Of a stretch of DNA of 64,000 nucleotides, positions 34,369-45,088 are shown in pieces. Within the stretch, counting starts at the first letter, position 1, and every line of letters starts with the position of its first letter. Position numbers and translations under genes: made by a program. The DNA is from Artemisia argyi (Eukaryota; Streptophyta; Magnoliopsida; Asterales; Asteraceae). The notes beneath the pieces are model-generated. The model was not told the origin of the DNA. It searched no databases and worked only from the letters and a program-made list of their open reading frames with translations. Where the stretch lies: positions 15,233,465 to 15,297,464 of the forward strand of contig CM060692.1 in assembly GCA_030686995.1 (NCBI GenBank). Reading direction: 5' to 3'.

Positions 34369-35773
34369 TGATGAGGCGAAAAATGATCCGTTTTTAGGGG
34401 GTCATTTAAGCCCGAATTCGAATTTATTTGATCAAATATTGCCCTAAATCGTTCCTTTTGTGATTTTAGGTACTTTGGGAGTGAAATCTGGAAAAGTAAG
34501 CAATTCGGACGTTTTTGGAGCATAAAAGTGAAGAAAACGCCAAAGTCTTAATTTTCCATGCTGGGAACAGTAGGTGACGGCGTCAAGAGTAACTCCCTGA
34601 CGGCGTCAAGAGCAAAATTCCATGACGATCCAGTACAGATTTGAAGGCGTCACGAAGGTAAGGCGTCAAGAGTTAAAGTCATGACGGCCTGGAAATGATT
34701 AAGTCTTGACGGCGTCAAATGTAGATCAAGGCAGTCCGAAAATAGTTTTGGCGGCGAGGTGACGGCGTCACAATGTTTGTCTTGACGCCGTCAGACCCCT
34801 TTTCCTATATATAGTTTTCTAATTTTCACATTAAAGAGAGAAAAGTTTTGGAGAAAACCCTAGTACGATTTTGGTGCGAATTTTACAGGTTTTTCAAGGG
34901 TTCCAACCCCTTGATACCTCGCATGTGTAATCAAGATAAGTGTTCTTTTAATTCAATCAATATGTCTATGTGTTGGTTGTCTATATCTTGTTCTTGTCTT
35001 AATTCTATCATGCTAGGCTAGATCTATCTTGTGTTTGCTTGGATCTAATGAAACCTAGATGTTAATTATGTGTTGATTACTTGTTTATACTTGTCTTGGA
35101 TGAATGATTTATATGTTAGGCTTAAGAAAACTGGCATATCTCCAATTGGTAACATGCTTGAACGTCTTAAGAAACATGAACCGACGCGCACTAGGTCTTT
35201 ATTGGTTGTATTTAATGCATGAGCCACTGTTTACAATCCTTATAGTTATGCTGGGCATGGTGTAGGAGGAGATAAGAGCTCATAGAATTGGGGAGTTAAG
35301 TGTGCCACCCCATGAATGGTATTAAGGAATACGATCCGTCATCCATGCAATTATAACAAGTAATTAACGTGTAAAAGATGTTTAGGGAGTAGTGAAATCT
35401 AAGTAAACACATTTCTCCACTTATTGCTCACAACTTTAGTATAATTTAGTTATTTTCATTTCTTGTATTTTATTTTAATTGCATCTTTAGTATTGGGTTA
35501 GTTGATTAGCAACTAATTCCGCCCAAATCCTTCAAACCCGAGATTTTTAATTGCTTTCTAAAAAATATAAAAACACAAAAATAATCATCCCTCACCTTTA
35601 GAACTAGTATTTAGGTTTTCTAATCCTAGCGACACTATTCCTAAGCTGAACGATCAATCCCCCGGTACTTGTCACTATACTATACTACAACGATCAGGTA
35701 CACTGCCTGGTGGGGGTTGTAAGCTTCTCAGGATCCCTTGAGAGGTAAAGCCTGGTGCGATTCCCACGTATCA
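34369..35773 (+). repeat. 5' LTR of an Athila-like Ty3/gypsy element
   Basis: The 3' edge is well placed: CGTATCA ends at 35773, four bases before the primer site. A TATATATA box is at about 34806, with TGACG motif clusters upstream. The 5' edge (TG at 34369) is a guess, because no second LTR is in the window. Confidence 0.55.
34575..34793 (+). promoter_or_regulatory. Cluster of five TGACG-S-CGTCA inverted half-site motifs upstream of the LTR TATA box
   Basis: Exact copies of TGACGGCGTCA at 34575, 34598, 34707 and 34760, and its complement TGACGCCGTCA at 34783, with several near copies between. Each holds two TGACG half-sites facing each other; TGACG is the core bound by plant TGA-type bZIP factors (as-1/ocs elements). 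The TATA box follows within 15-25 bp. Confidence 0.6.
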
Positions 35774-35776
35774 AGT

Positions 35777-35799
35777 TTTTGGCGCCGCAGCCCGGGGAA
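35777..35799 (+). other. Primer-binding site of the Athila-like element
   Basis: TTTTGGCGCCGCAGCCCGGGG follows the LTR end by a few bases and resembles the TGGCGCCG-type primer site usual in Athila/Tat elements, with small differences. Confidence 0.7.
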
Positions 35800-35944
35800 T
35801 AGTTATTGTCTAGGTTAGAATTTCTTTTTATTAGGTCTACTTGCTAGATTCCTTTCTAGTAAGATTTTATTTTTATTTTTAGTTTTTCTTTAGTCTATCT
35901 CATTTCTTTGTGTCTTTGTTCGTAACTCTTCACCACCCAACATC

Positions 35945-36685
35945 ATGGAAGGTGGTAACATCCTTGAACCCGTCATCCCACCACAACAAAACCCACCATT
36001 AGAACCCCTTAGGTCCCGAACCTTAGGAGAGTATTCTCGACCTAGCCACCAAGGCTACCGAAACACCATTGAGCTCACCGGAGCCAATGTGACCCCCTTG
36101 CGATCCGACACCATCCGGTTGGTGCAAAGCGGATGTGCATTCCATGGACTTCGTTCCGAAGATCCAAACCAACATCTTAAGGACTTCCTCAAAATCGTAG
36201 ATTCTATAGACCTAGATGTTGCAACTAGAGAGACAACCCGATTACACCTATTCCAATTCTCTCTACGGGATCAAGCTAGTCAATGGCTTGAGCGTCTACC
36301 CGCGGGATCCATCACCACATGGCATAACCTCACCAATCGCTTCCTTACTCAATTCTTCCCACCGGGGAAGACTGCAATGCTTAGAAATGACATTCTGATG
36401 TTTGAAAAGCAGCAGGGTGAAACTTTCTACGAAGCTTGGGCCCGTTTTAAGGATCTCCTCCACAAAGTTCCTCATCATGGTATAAACCTTTGGTTATTAG
36501 TCCAGATTTTTTACGACCATGTTGACTATCACACTAAGCGCACAATCGATAGGGCCGCGGGAGGTAAATTGTGTGATATGAACGCCGAGGAGTCTTGGGC
36601 AGTTATCGAGGAGCTCGCCACTGACAATCAGGAGATGTGGGAGTTTAATCATACTGTAAAAACGGCTATCAATGCAGTCTCAACA
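35945..36685 (+). pseudogene. Athila-like gag, 5' part (interrupted by CACTA-2)
   Basis: Starts at an ATG in CATCATGGAAGG. Residues about 70-220 form the retrotransposon gag core (LRDQASQWLERLPAGSITTW, FLTQFFPP, GETFYEAWARFKDLL, HHGI, then AEESWAVIEELA). The frame is open up to the CACTA-2 insertion at 36686 and resumes in the same phase at 51281. The polyprotein's protease and pol are not in the window. Gag would form the particle in which reverse transcription occurs. Confidence 0.88.
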
Positions 36686-37680
36686 CACTACAAGAAAAGT
36701 GGCTTTTTAGTACCCCATAAGCGTCCTAAAATGGTACTTTTTAGGACCTTTCATTTAATAGGACCAAGGATGAAAGCGTTTCATGTAAGGCGGTTGTAAT
36801 AGGTCCAAAGCGTCCTAAGCCTTATGAAACCAATTTTATGGTCGTATTATATGTCTATGAACAACACAAATAGTGTCCTAATAAAACCAAATTAGGACAC
36901 TTTTACATTGTTTTAACATGTGATTACCTACTTTTAATCTTTTGAGACACATAAAAACGTCCTTAAAAGTATTGTTAGGACGCTTATGATGTAACATCAT
37001 AGCTATTTTAGTAACCAAGAAAAGGGTCCTAATAACTTAAATAAGATTATGATACCAATTTTATGGTCGCATTTTACGTCTATAAACAACACAAATAACA
37101 TCCTAATAAAAACATATTAGGACACTTTTCCAATGTTCTAACATGTGGTAACCTACTTTTAATCTTTTGATACACATACAAGCGTCCTTTAATGTTAATT
37201 CTTAGGACGGTTATCATATACCATTATAGTTACTTTAAAACCAAGAAAAGGGTCCTAATATCCCAAATACGATTATGAAACCAAATTTATGGTCGCATAA
37301 TATGTATATGAACAACCAAATAACGTCCTAATAACAACATATTAGGACACTTTTACAATGTTGTAAAACGTTTTAATCTTTTGATACACATACAAGCGTA
37401 CTTAAAAGATAATTGTTAGGACGCTTATCATATAACATTATAGCTAATTTAGGACCAAGAAAAGGGTTCTAATATCTCAAAGAAGATTATGAAACCAAAT
37501 TTTTGGTCGTATAAAATGTCTATTAACAACCTAAATAACGTCCTAATAACAACATATTAGGACACTTTTACAATGTTAAGTTAATTGTTAGGACGGTTAA
37601 TAAGTTTAATAGGACAATTTCAAAGTCCTGACAAGTCATATGATAGGACGCTATTTTCACCATCCACACTGTATTATTAC
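36686..37680. repeat. CACTA-2 left subterminal repeats
   Basis: GTCCTAATAA...TATTAGGACACTTTTACAATG-like blocks recur about four times at 200-250 bp spacing, each with a CTTTTGATACACATACAAGCG phrase and TTAGGACG words. Ends with GGACGCTATTTTCACC. Confidence 0.8.
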
Positions 37681-37867
37681 GATATGAATAAAACATCAAC
37701 TAAATATTAAATGAATAAAACGAAATTGTATTTCAAATTACCAATTGTCATAACAAAAGCACTAAACATAAATAAGATAGACAGAATCTAACATAAAGTC
37801 TGTTAACATTAAACAATACATTAACGCAACAAGAAGCTTAGTCCGTGGTCATCATGCATCATTTCTC

Positions 37868-40800
37868 TCAATCCTCACGGAACACCTACAAATAAACACC
37901 CATGTATAAGCATTAAGGTCCATGTTAGTAAAATTATTGGTATCACAAGATTAACAAAGACATACCGAGATAAAGGGACAAGGCCATGCTATGGTTGCAC
38001 CAACACAGTCTTCAATTGTGGAAAATAACCCATAGGGTCTCACCGAAATTTCATCTCTTTTTGTTGGTACTTGAACGTTTACCTCACACCATCCTCGTCC
38101 AATCTCTGTACCACCAACTATATCATTTGGGTTCAAGCTCCTCACCCTTCCTTTTGCTACAGTCTCGGTTGAGTTTAGAATGCTTTTAAGGACAACTTCA
38201 TCCCCGACCTAGATTTCAGTTTTCAACAAACATTTATCAATTTATAGTCAACACACATGTATTAGGTTAAACAGATGTAATACTGCAGGTATGGAGGCTT
38301 GAATTTGGGTGGTCAACACTGATCAGTCAGTGTATGATGGGTGGAATTGGACAAACAAAAAGCTATCTGCAGACCTATCTAATAAGCTCAAAAGTTTGAA
38401 ATAAGCCCTGAACTTTATAGATGAGCTTATTGGCTTTCAAAAAAACCAATAAGCTCACTGTGTGGCCCACTAATGAAGAAGCTAAGGCACATGGATAGTT
38501 GGTGTTTTGAGCTGATGCCCTGGTGCAGGGCAATGGTTAGCCCTGCAGGCCACTTTGAACTATCACCTAAGCCAGAGAAAAAATCATAAAAATAAGCTAA
38601 CCGTGGGATTCAAAAGCTTAGATGGGGAATTTCAACATGTAAAAATATCAAGACTTGAATCTCAACACAAAATTCACAAAAATTCTCCCAAGATCAGAGT
38701 TTCTGACTAACATACCATTTTGACTTTTTGATTTTGAACTTAAACTTTGACTTTAATGAAACTTGTTTGATCTGTATGCACTAAGTATGATTATTTAAGC
38801 TATGATAACACTAATTTAAGATACATGAACAAGATTTAGACCAAGTGGGTGAGATTTGATCCTCACAGGTCCCAACAGTGGACTGTGAGAGTGAAGGTAA
38901 TTTGATTTTGACTTTCTGTAGTTCAAACATTGGTTTTATAGTTTTACTAGTTCTAATATCACCTAGGAGGTCAGAGTGTGCAGATAAACAAGTGAAAAGG
39001 CAACTACCACAGTTGAAACAACACAGAACCAAACACCCCTTAATAACTGAGTTAACAAATTTAAAAGGCAAATGAGCAATGTAAATCATAATACTGATAC
39101 ATAAGCTTGTAGCCTAGGTTCATTAGCTATCAAAGATAAAATAAGCTATAACTAGTAGAAAGGAACATACCCGTAAGCGTGGAGGTTCAGTGGTTACAAC
39201 AGGAGAATGTTGTGATGTAAGAGGTGGAACAATGGAACTATCCGTCGACCCATTCTTCTCTGATAACTGGGCTCGTAACTTTTCATTTTCACTAGTAAGT
39301 TCTCCAAATCTAGATTTCAATTCGTTGTTTTCTCTATGACATGCTGAACGACTTGGTATTACACCCCAAACAGCAGAAGCACGAACACCTAGACCATACA
39401 TGCCTGCATCACCATTTCGATCTTTACCCATAACTGTAGAAAAAATATCATCTGGTCCAGGATTATCAATCGAACCCTCGGGCAGATTATCACTAAGTCG
39501 TTTCATTTCATCCTGCATTTTATATAAACATGAACAACATATATGAAAAGCATGTATTACAAAAAAAAGCATATTGTGTTTAACTTCTGCTATAAATACA
39601 CTTTTGCAAACATAAAAGCATATTACTTGCAATCGCATTTGCAGTGTCATCATTTTTGGTATTTCCATCTTTGGCGAAGCATGCACTAAAAAGATGCAAT
39701 CGAGTTGGATCTCGTCCCAAAGATGTCTGTATGAATAAAAAGAAAATGAATATTAAAAGTGGATATAGACAGGATACATTAACAATCCCACTTTATCCAT
39801 ACACTTACCTTTAACTCTTCCCTTTTGCGAGCATAACTTTTTTTACCGGTTCTTTGGATCATCTTTTTTTTTTGCCTGATTCGCCTTGTTTTTCTCACTT
39901 AAACTCTGCAGCAGGAAATTAAAATATCATAATGTGAAATTAAGTAATGTTATTTAAAGTGGAAGAGAATTCCACACCTTAGTGTTTTCTTTATTCCAAT
40001 ACTTCACAAGCTTCTTCCATTGTTTTTTTTTTGCACTTGCTTTGGCCTAGATTTTATTTGTTGCTTAACTGACAAAGACGGATCATGGTAGAGTTCCTTA
40101 ACTCTTGCCCTCCAGTTCTTCACCTTCCGCCCAAATGATTGCAATATCCATTTTTCTCCAGCTTCCGGAATATCAAATTTTGTCTAAAAAAATGTAATAG
40201 CTCACATTAGAAAACAAATACTTTATTCATTAACATACAAATTTAACATTGTGTACCTTTAAGAGTTGAAGCAAAGCTTTTTTTTTCGACGTCAACTTTA
40301 TTCCATGGTTTATAAAGCGGACAATACTTTCCACTCCTTGAAAGGGTTCCCATGAAATGAGTCAGATGACTACTTTTGTCGTTAATAGGTTGTCCGTGTT
40401 TTGCCATACATGTTGGTCCTCTCTTTCTTTTGCTTACAATCCGAACTACAAAAAGTGAACATGATTTACAATACATACGTATACATTTAAAATACTAAAT
40501 AATTTGAAATGGAGGCAATATCTTAGCGTTGTTTTTTGTCTTGTTTTAATTTAACTTTATTATATATTCTACTTATATGACACAATATATGATATATGAT
40601 TTTTAAAACAATGCAATCAAGTAGACCATGTTAACCTGTTTCATTTCCAGCTTGTGTAACTACATGGTTTTCTTCATTTTCAGAATGCTCAGCTTGAATC
40701 TCTTCTCCGACTAGATCATCGCCGTTATTTGTTAAATCGTTCACATTCTCCAAATCATCCTCATTCTCCAAATCATCCATGTATTTATCTACATCATCTT

Positions 40801-40888
40801 CTGAAGTAGCTTGTTGTTCAATATCTTCATTCATATGTATGTCTTCGATATCATCATTTTCAACATCATAAAGGTCTTCATTGTTATC

Positions 40889-40928
<40 letters not shown>

Positions 40929-41671
40929 AAGTAACCACCGAAAACAGTTAACTGAATATACACTTAATAGTAATTTAATATCATATATATAGTATTTGAA
41001 GTTTATATATAGTTACCATCAGATCTCAAGTCACGCTCCCCGTGGTCATGATCGTTGTCAATTGCAACTAAGTTTCTCTCAGTTGCAGTTAATCTCCCTC
41101 TCTTGACAGAAGTTGGTTGATCATTTCTTGTTTCGACTTGGTCGGGCTCCTGTACCCTACTACGTATTGCCCTCCCTGTATCATTCTGTTGTCCCTTTTG
41201 CGATTGAGATTGTGAAGATGTTAGCCCACTGGAGACATTCGGAGCAATGTGTCATTTTTGTGCTAAATTTTTATATCTAGTCATGGACTGTGGAGCAATG
41301 TATTTTCGATGCTGTTTCATGCAAGTAGAATTGTTAGAAAACAAACATAAAGAAAATTTAGTAGCCAAATTTATTATTCGTACCTTTTTATTTGTTTGGG
41401 TAGCCGCTTCTTCTGGGTTATCTTCCTCAGCATTAAGATGAAAGTCTGAACCAGACATATAATCTGCATCTTTCTCACCGGTATCCGTTGGTTTCTTTTT
41501 CTTTTTCTTTGTGTTGTCACTCTCTACTAGACTTGTCAAAGACCTAGCAATATTTTTCACTCCCAACGCTTGTAATCTCTGTTGGTTTTCTTGAATCCTT
41601 GTCCTTCTGGACATTTCATAATCATTCGTATTTCTCGTGGTGACTTGGCGTTGCATCTTTTTATTTTCCAT
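37868..41671 (-). pseudogene. TNP1-like gene of CACTA-2 (Transposase_24), about ten exons, frameshifted
   Basis: Minus-strand exons run from MENKKMQRQ (41671), through an acidic exon (about 40889-40640), VRIVSKRKRGPTCMAKHGQ (about 40450-40256), KFDIPEAGEKWILQSFGRKV (about 40180), RDPTRLHLFSACFAKDG (about 39730), GMYGLGVRASAVWG (39510-39170) and GWCEVNVQVPTKRDE (38208-37963), to a last exon ending VFRED at 37868. Conserved Transposase_24 words KYWNKENTK and RTGKKSYARKREELK are read only after one-base shifts in A-runs near 40035 and 39865. I could not phase the exon 1-2 junction (41384 to about 41240). A long T-tract on the coding strand precedes the 3' splice site at about 40889. It should bind the subterminal repeats. 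Exon limits are approximate. Confidence 0.75.
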
Positions 41672-42109
41672 TATTGTTGCACAAAAGAAATAAAATTATT
41701 ATGAGATTGCAAAGAACAATAATCATATGAGAACAACAAAACTGAAATCAAATCACCATCTGTTACATGTAACAGAATGAAATACATTATCTACAAACAA
41801 AAATATACGCAAATCCTTCAGTTACATGTCACAGAATGAAATACATTAGCTAGAAACTGATATCAAATCACTATCACTATCACTATCCAAATCCTTTGAA
41901 CCATGGTTACACAGGTATACCAACATTCATTTTAAATAAACCGAGCAACTAAAATACAACTTGTACCATATCACAAATAAGCAGCACTTATGATCACATA
42001 TGAGACTCATCACAAGAGGTCAACCAAACACATACCCGAACCCACCATTTCACACAATTAAGAATCATCACAAAGGTTAAACAAACACTAACACTTGAAA
42101 AACAATAAC

Positions 42110-42197
42110 AGTGTATAACAATTATAATACCAATAATAATAATAATAACAATAACAATAACAATAACAATAATAATAATAATAATAGTAACAATAAC

Positions 42198-42238
<41 letters not shown>

Positions 42239-42265
42239 TAATAATAACAATAATAATAACAACAA
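42110..42265. repeat. (AAT/AAC)n microsatellite
   Basis: About 50 units of AAT with interspersed AAC, in the spacer between the divergent TNP1 and TNP2 genes. Apparent poly-Asn or poly-Ile frames are artefacts. Confidence 0.95.
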
Positions 42266-42789
42266 GAAAGGTTTCCATTACCTGTTGAGTCAGATCTTCA
42301 TTCAAAAGTGAAAACCCACAATCCTTGTTTTGCTGCCCACATACAACCCTAAACCAAAATTGAGTGTTTAACCGTCTGTGAAAAATGATTTCCATTAATA
42401 AAATCGAATCAAATACTTGATTTCCAAAAAGATATGCTTGATTTTCGCAGCGCCAAAAGTTATTTATGAATCTGAATTTTTCCCCAAAAATTTTAAGCGG
42501 GTTTATGTGAACGTGGGTGTGTAAGTTTTCCCCAAATGTTTAGACTTTAGATTATACGGAGTAATTAGATTTATAATTAATTAACTAATAGTATATTTGT
42601 ATTATATTATTGTATATATAATTATATAGTATATGAAATGTATGTATATTATTGTATATATATTATATAAGTATTTTATTGTATGTGAAATTAAAAATGA
42701 GGTAGATTTGGCATTGGTTTTTCGGACTTCCCGGGTCAAACAACAATATGAATGTGTTGAAGTAATCAGTATCTGTTGTATCTTACTGC

Positions 42790-42945
42790 CCGAAATGGAG
42801 CGGCTCCAGATAGTTCATTTGTTTTACTTGGGCGTTATTTAAAATGTTGCTATTTTCTTATAGACGGGATTTATCATAAGTGGTCTACGTTTGTTAAAGC
42901 GTATCCGCATACAGTTGACCCGAAAGATAAAGTGAGAAGTAGGAC
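42790..42945 (+). pseudogene. PIF/Harbinger-like transposase fragment
   Basis: Reads NGAAPDSSFVLLGRYLKCC-like sequence followed by YFLIDGIYHKWSTFVKAYPH, then DPKDK. This matches the plant HARBI1-type nuclease block (Y-x-L-x-D-G-I-Y-P-x-W) and nothing beyond it. Only about 50 residues survive. Confidence 0.6.
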
Positions 42946-42949
42946 AGTA

Positions 42950-43950
42950 AACCACACTAGAGTCATATATGCCATTGGTGCAGCAATGACACGGACATGG
43001 AACCCTATGAATAATGAAATGACTCGGGTTTGAAACTGGGAGTCAGATATCATATCATAATCAGAGTGTCATATCAAAAGGTTCATAACCAATATGTTCA
43101 TATCCAATGTTGCAAAAATTGCGAATCAGTAGTCGAGCAGTCGACCACCTTGTAGCTTGTAATCGGTCTGGGCGGGATGAATCGGTGATAGGGTATAATT
43201 TGATGTATAATTAAATTAATTAATACTACCTAGTATACAGTATATGAAAAGTATTGTATTATTGTATATATATAATATATAGGTATAGGTATTTTATTGT
43301 ATTTGAAACTAAAAAACAACTAGAGTATTACCCGGTCGTTGCTCGGGTTATCAACTAAAGGCCCGTTGGGTTGGTGGGGTGTTGCTTTAGATTTGGGATT
43401 GATTTTGTAAAAACATAAAGTTTATGAAATAATAACTTTGAATAAGCTAATATGAATAACTCTCAACGGATGCGGTCATTCATTTATATTGTCAAGAGTT
43501 TTTACGTAAGCCGACTTCCCATGACGTCACATTCCGGGGATGGTTTGTAGCCTATATTCTACACATTGCGAGGCCAATATAAGCGAGGTGATCATAAAGT
43601 GCCGACTATTATGATTGAATGTATTGCTTTGCATGAAGTCATATACAGGACAGTAATCCACCACGAGCCCAGAAACATAACATATCATATCATATAACAG
43701 ATAATCGGATGCATCCATATACTCCCCTGCAAATAACATGGTGGCCAAACATATACTTGAGCTCATAACATGTAACATATAAGGGATGGTGTGGAACGTC
43801 ACTCAAACACACTAGAGTCATATATGCCATTGGTGCAACAATGACCCGGACATGGAACCCCCAGGACTAGTGAAATGGCTCGTGTATCAAACTGATAGTC
43901 AGATATCATATCTTAATCAGAGTGTCATATCAAAATGTTAATATCCAAAA
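42950..43950 (+). repeat. Direct repeat pair (about 42950-43105 and 43803-43950)
   Basis: Both copies share CACACTAGAGTCATATATGC, CATTGGTGCA, GGACATGGAACCC and CAGAGTGTCATATCAAAA in the same order, with about 85 percent identity by eye. Spacing is about 850 bp. Nature unknown. Confidence 0.75.
43106..43196 (-). mobile_element. Truncated copy of the hAT-type MITE
   Basis: Starts GTTGCAAAAATTGCGAATCA and continues with TAGTCGAGCAGTCGACCACC and TAATCGGTCTGGGCGGGAT. This is the complement of the right end of the element at 8391-8817. The other end is missing. Confidence 0.75.
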
Positions 43951-44659
43951 TGTTCATAACAAATGGGTCATATCAAATGGTTCAGAAAAGCTTATCAAAG
44001 GTTCATAATAAAAGTTTCATAGCAAAGATTCGTCATTAAGGTTCATAGTAAAAAGAATCATATGAAGATTCGTCATTAAGGTTAATCAAGGTCGACAACA
44101 GGGCAATATCACCGGTTCATATGACCCAAGTGTACTATCGGGTTTTCGGTTAGTTTGGTTTCATTCAATTTGAAAATAATAATCATGAATATTTTAAAAA
44201 TAATATTCAAATTATAACCATTTATAAAGATGGGCGTGATCTTTTTGAAATTCACGGGTTGAAAAGGTTAAACGGGTTAAGGGTTGACACAGTAAACCCT
44301 TTTTTTTATACAAAAGTTGCCACATTAAGAAAAAAAGCTTAAACGTGTTGTCAGGTCGACCCAATTAATTTATTCACAACCCGAACCTACCCTGATTAAT
44401 AAATGGGTTAGACGGGTCGACCCAAGCCCGACCCGAAATATATTTATACTCAACACCGACTTACTAGTTTAAGCTTATTTAGCTTATTGTAGATTATTTG
44501 TATCTTAATGCCTTTTATAAATCCATTTTGGCTTAACAAAAGCATCTGTAAAGCTAAAAAGCTCATAGAGAGCTTATTTTTGACGTTTTAAAAAACTGTT
44601 TTAACAAAAGTTACTTATAATTAGTAATAAAAAAGTTTTGTAAAAAGAAAATCAAAGAA

Positions 44660-44766
44660 ATTAAAATAAATGGAAAAATTGCAAAAATTGGGGTTCGAAC
44701 CTGGGACCTCAAGCATACATGCACAATACCACAACCCCCTTCCAATTGCTCTGGGGCACCAGTTCC
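44660..44766 (-). mobile_element. tRNA-derived SINE-like unit
   Basis: On the minus strand, CCAGAGCAATTGGAAGGGG (A-box-like) is followed about 45 bp later by GGTCCCAGGTTCGAACCCC, a clear B-box, and then a T-rich tail. No cloverleaf is possible, so it is a SINE-like or tRNA-relic sequence, not a tRNA gene. Confidence 0.45.
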
Positions 44767-45088
44767 GTTTGTTATTGCATAATCTATATACTTAATATAG
44801 TCCTTGTTCCTTTTAGCTTATTTTTGCAATTTAGCTTATTTAAATACCTTAAACATAAATTGTAAAAGTATTTCTAATTTTAATATCCAAATCCACATCA
44901 TTCCACCATCCAAAATTGCCAACAGGAGTCACCATCATCATCAAGACCAGGTAATACCTCATAATTGAAACCCTAATCGTTTTTGCTAAATTTTTATTAA
45001 ACAACATATGTGGTTAATTGAATTAGGATCCCTTTCTTTTTGTTGAAATTATATGTGGTTTTCTGTGGTTAATTGAATTAGGTTTAAG

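Larger units (their letters stand above)
42540..45088. other. CACTA-2 divergent intergenic region with small repeats
   Basis: No intact gene. Holds a Harbinger fragment, a MITE fragment, a 150-bp direct repeat and a SINE-like unit (own entries). Upstream of TNP2, a 5' UTR intron is suggested by CCAG|GTAATACC at about 44950 and ATTAG|GTTTAAG just before the ATG. Confidence 0.5.

Noticed and set aside
42111..42395. Poly-Asn and poly-Ile/Val open frames
   Set aside because: Produced by the AAT/AAC microsatellite read on either strand.
44690..44710. Possible tRNA gene from GGTTCGAACC
   Set aside because: Only B-box-like and weak A-box-like words are present; no cloverleaf stems can be drawn, so called SINE-like.
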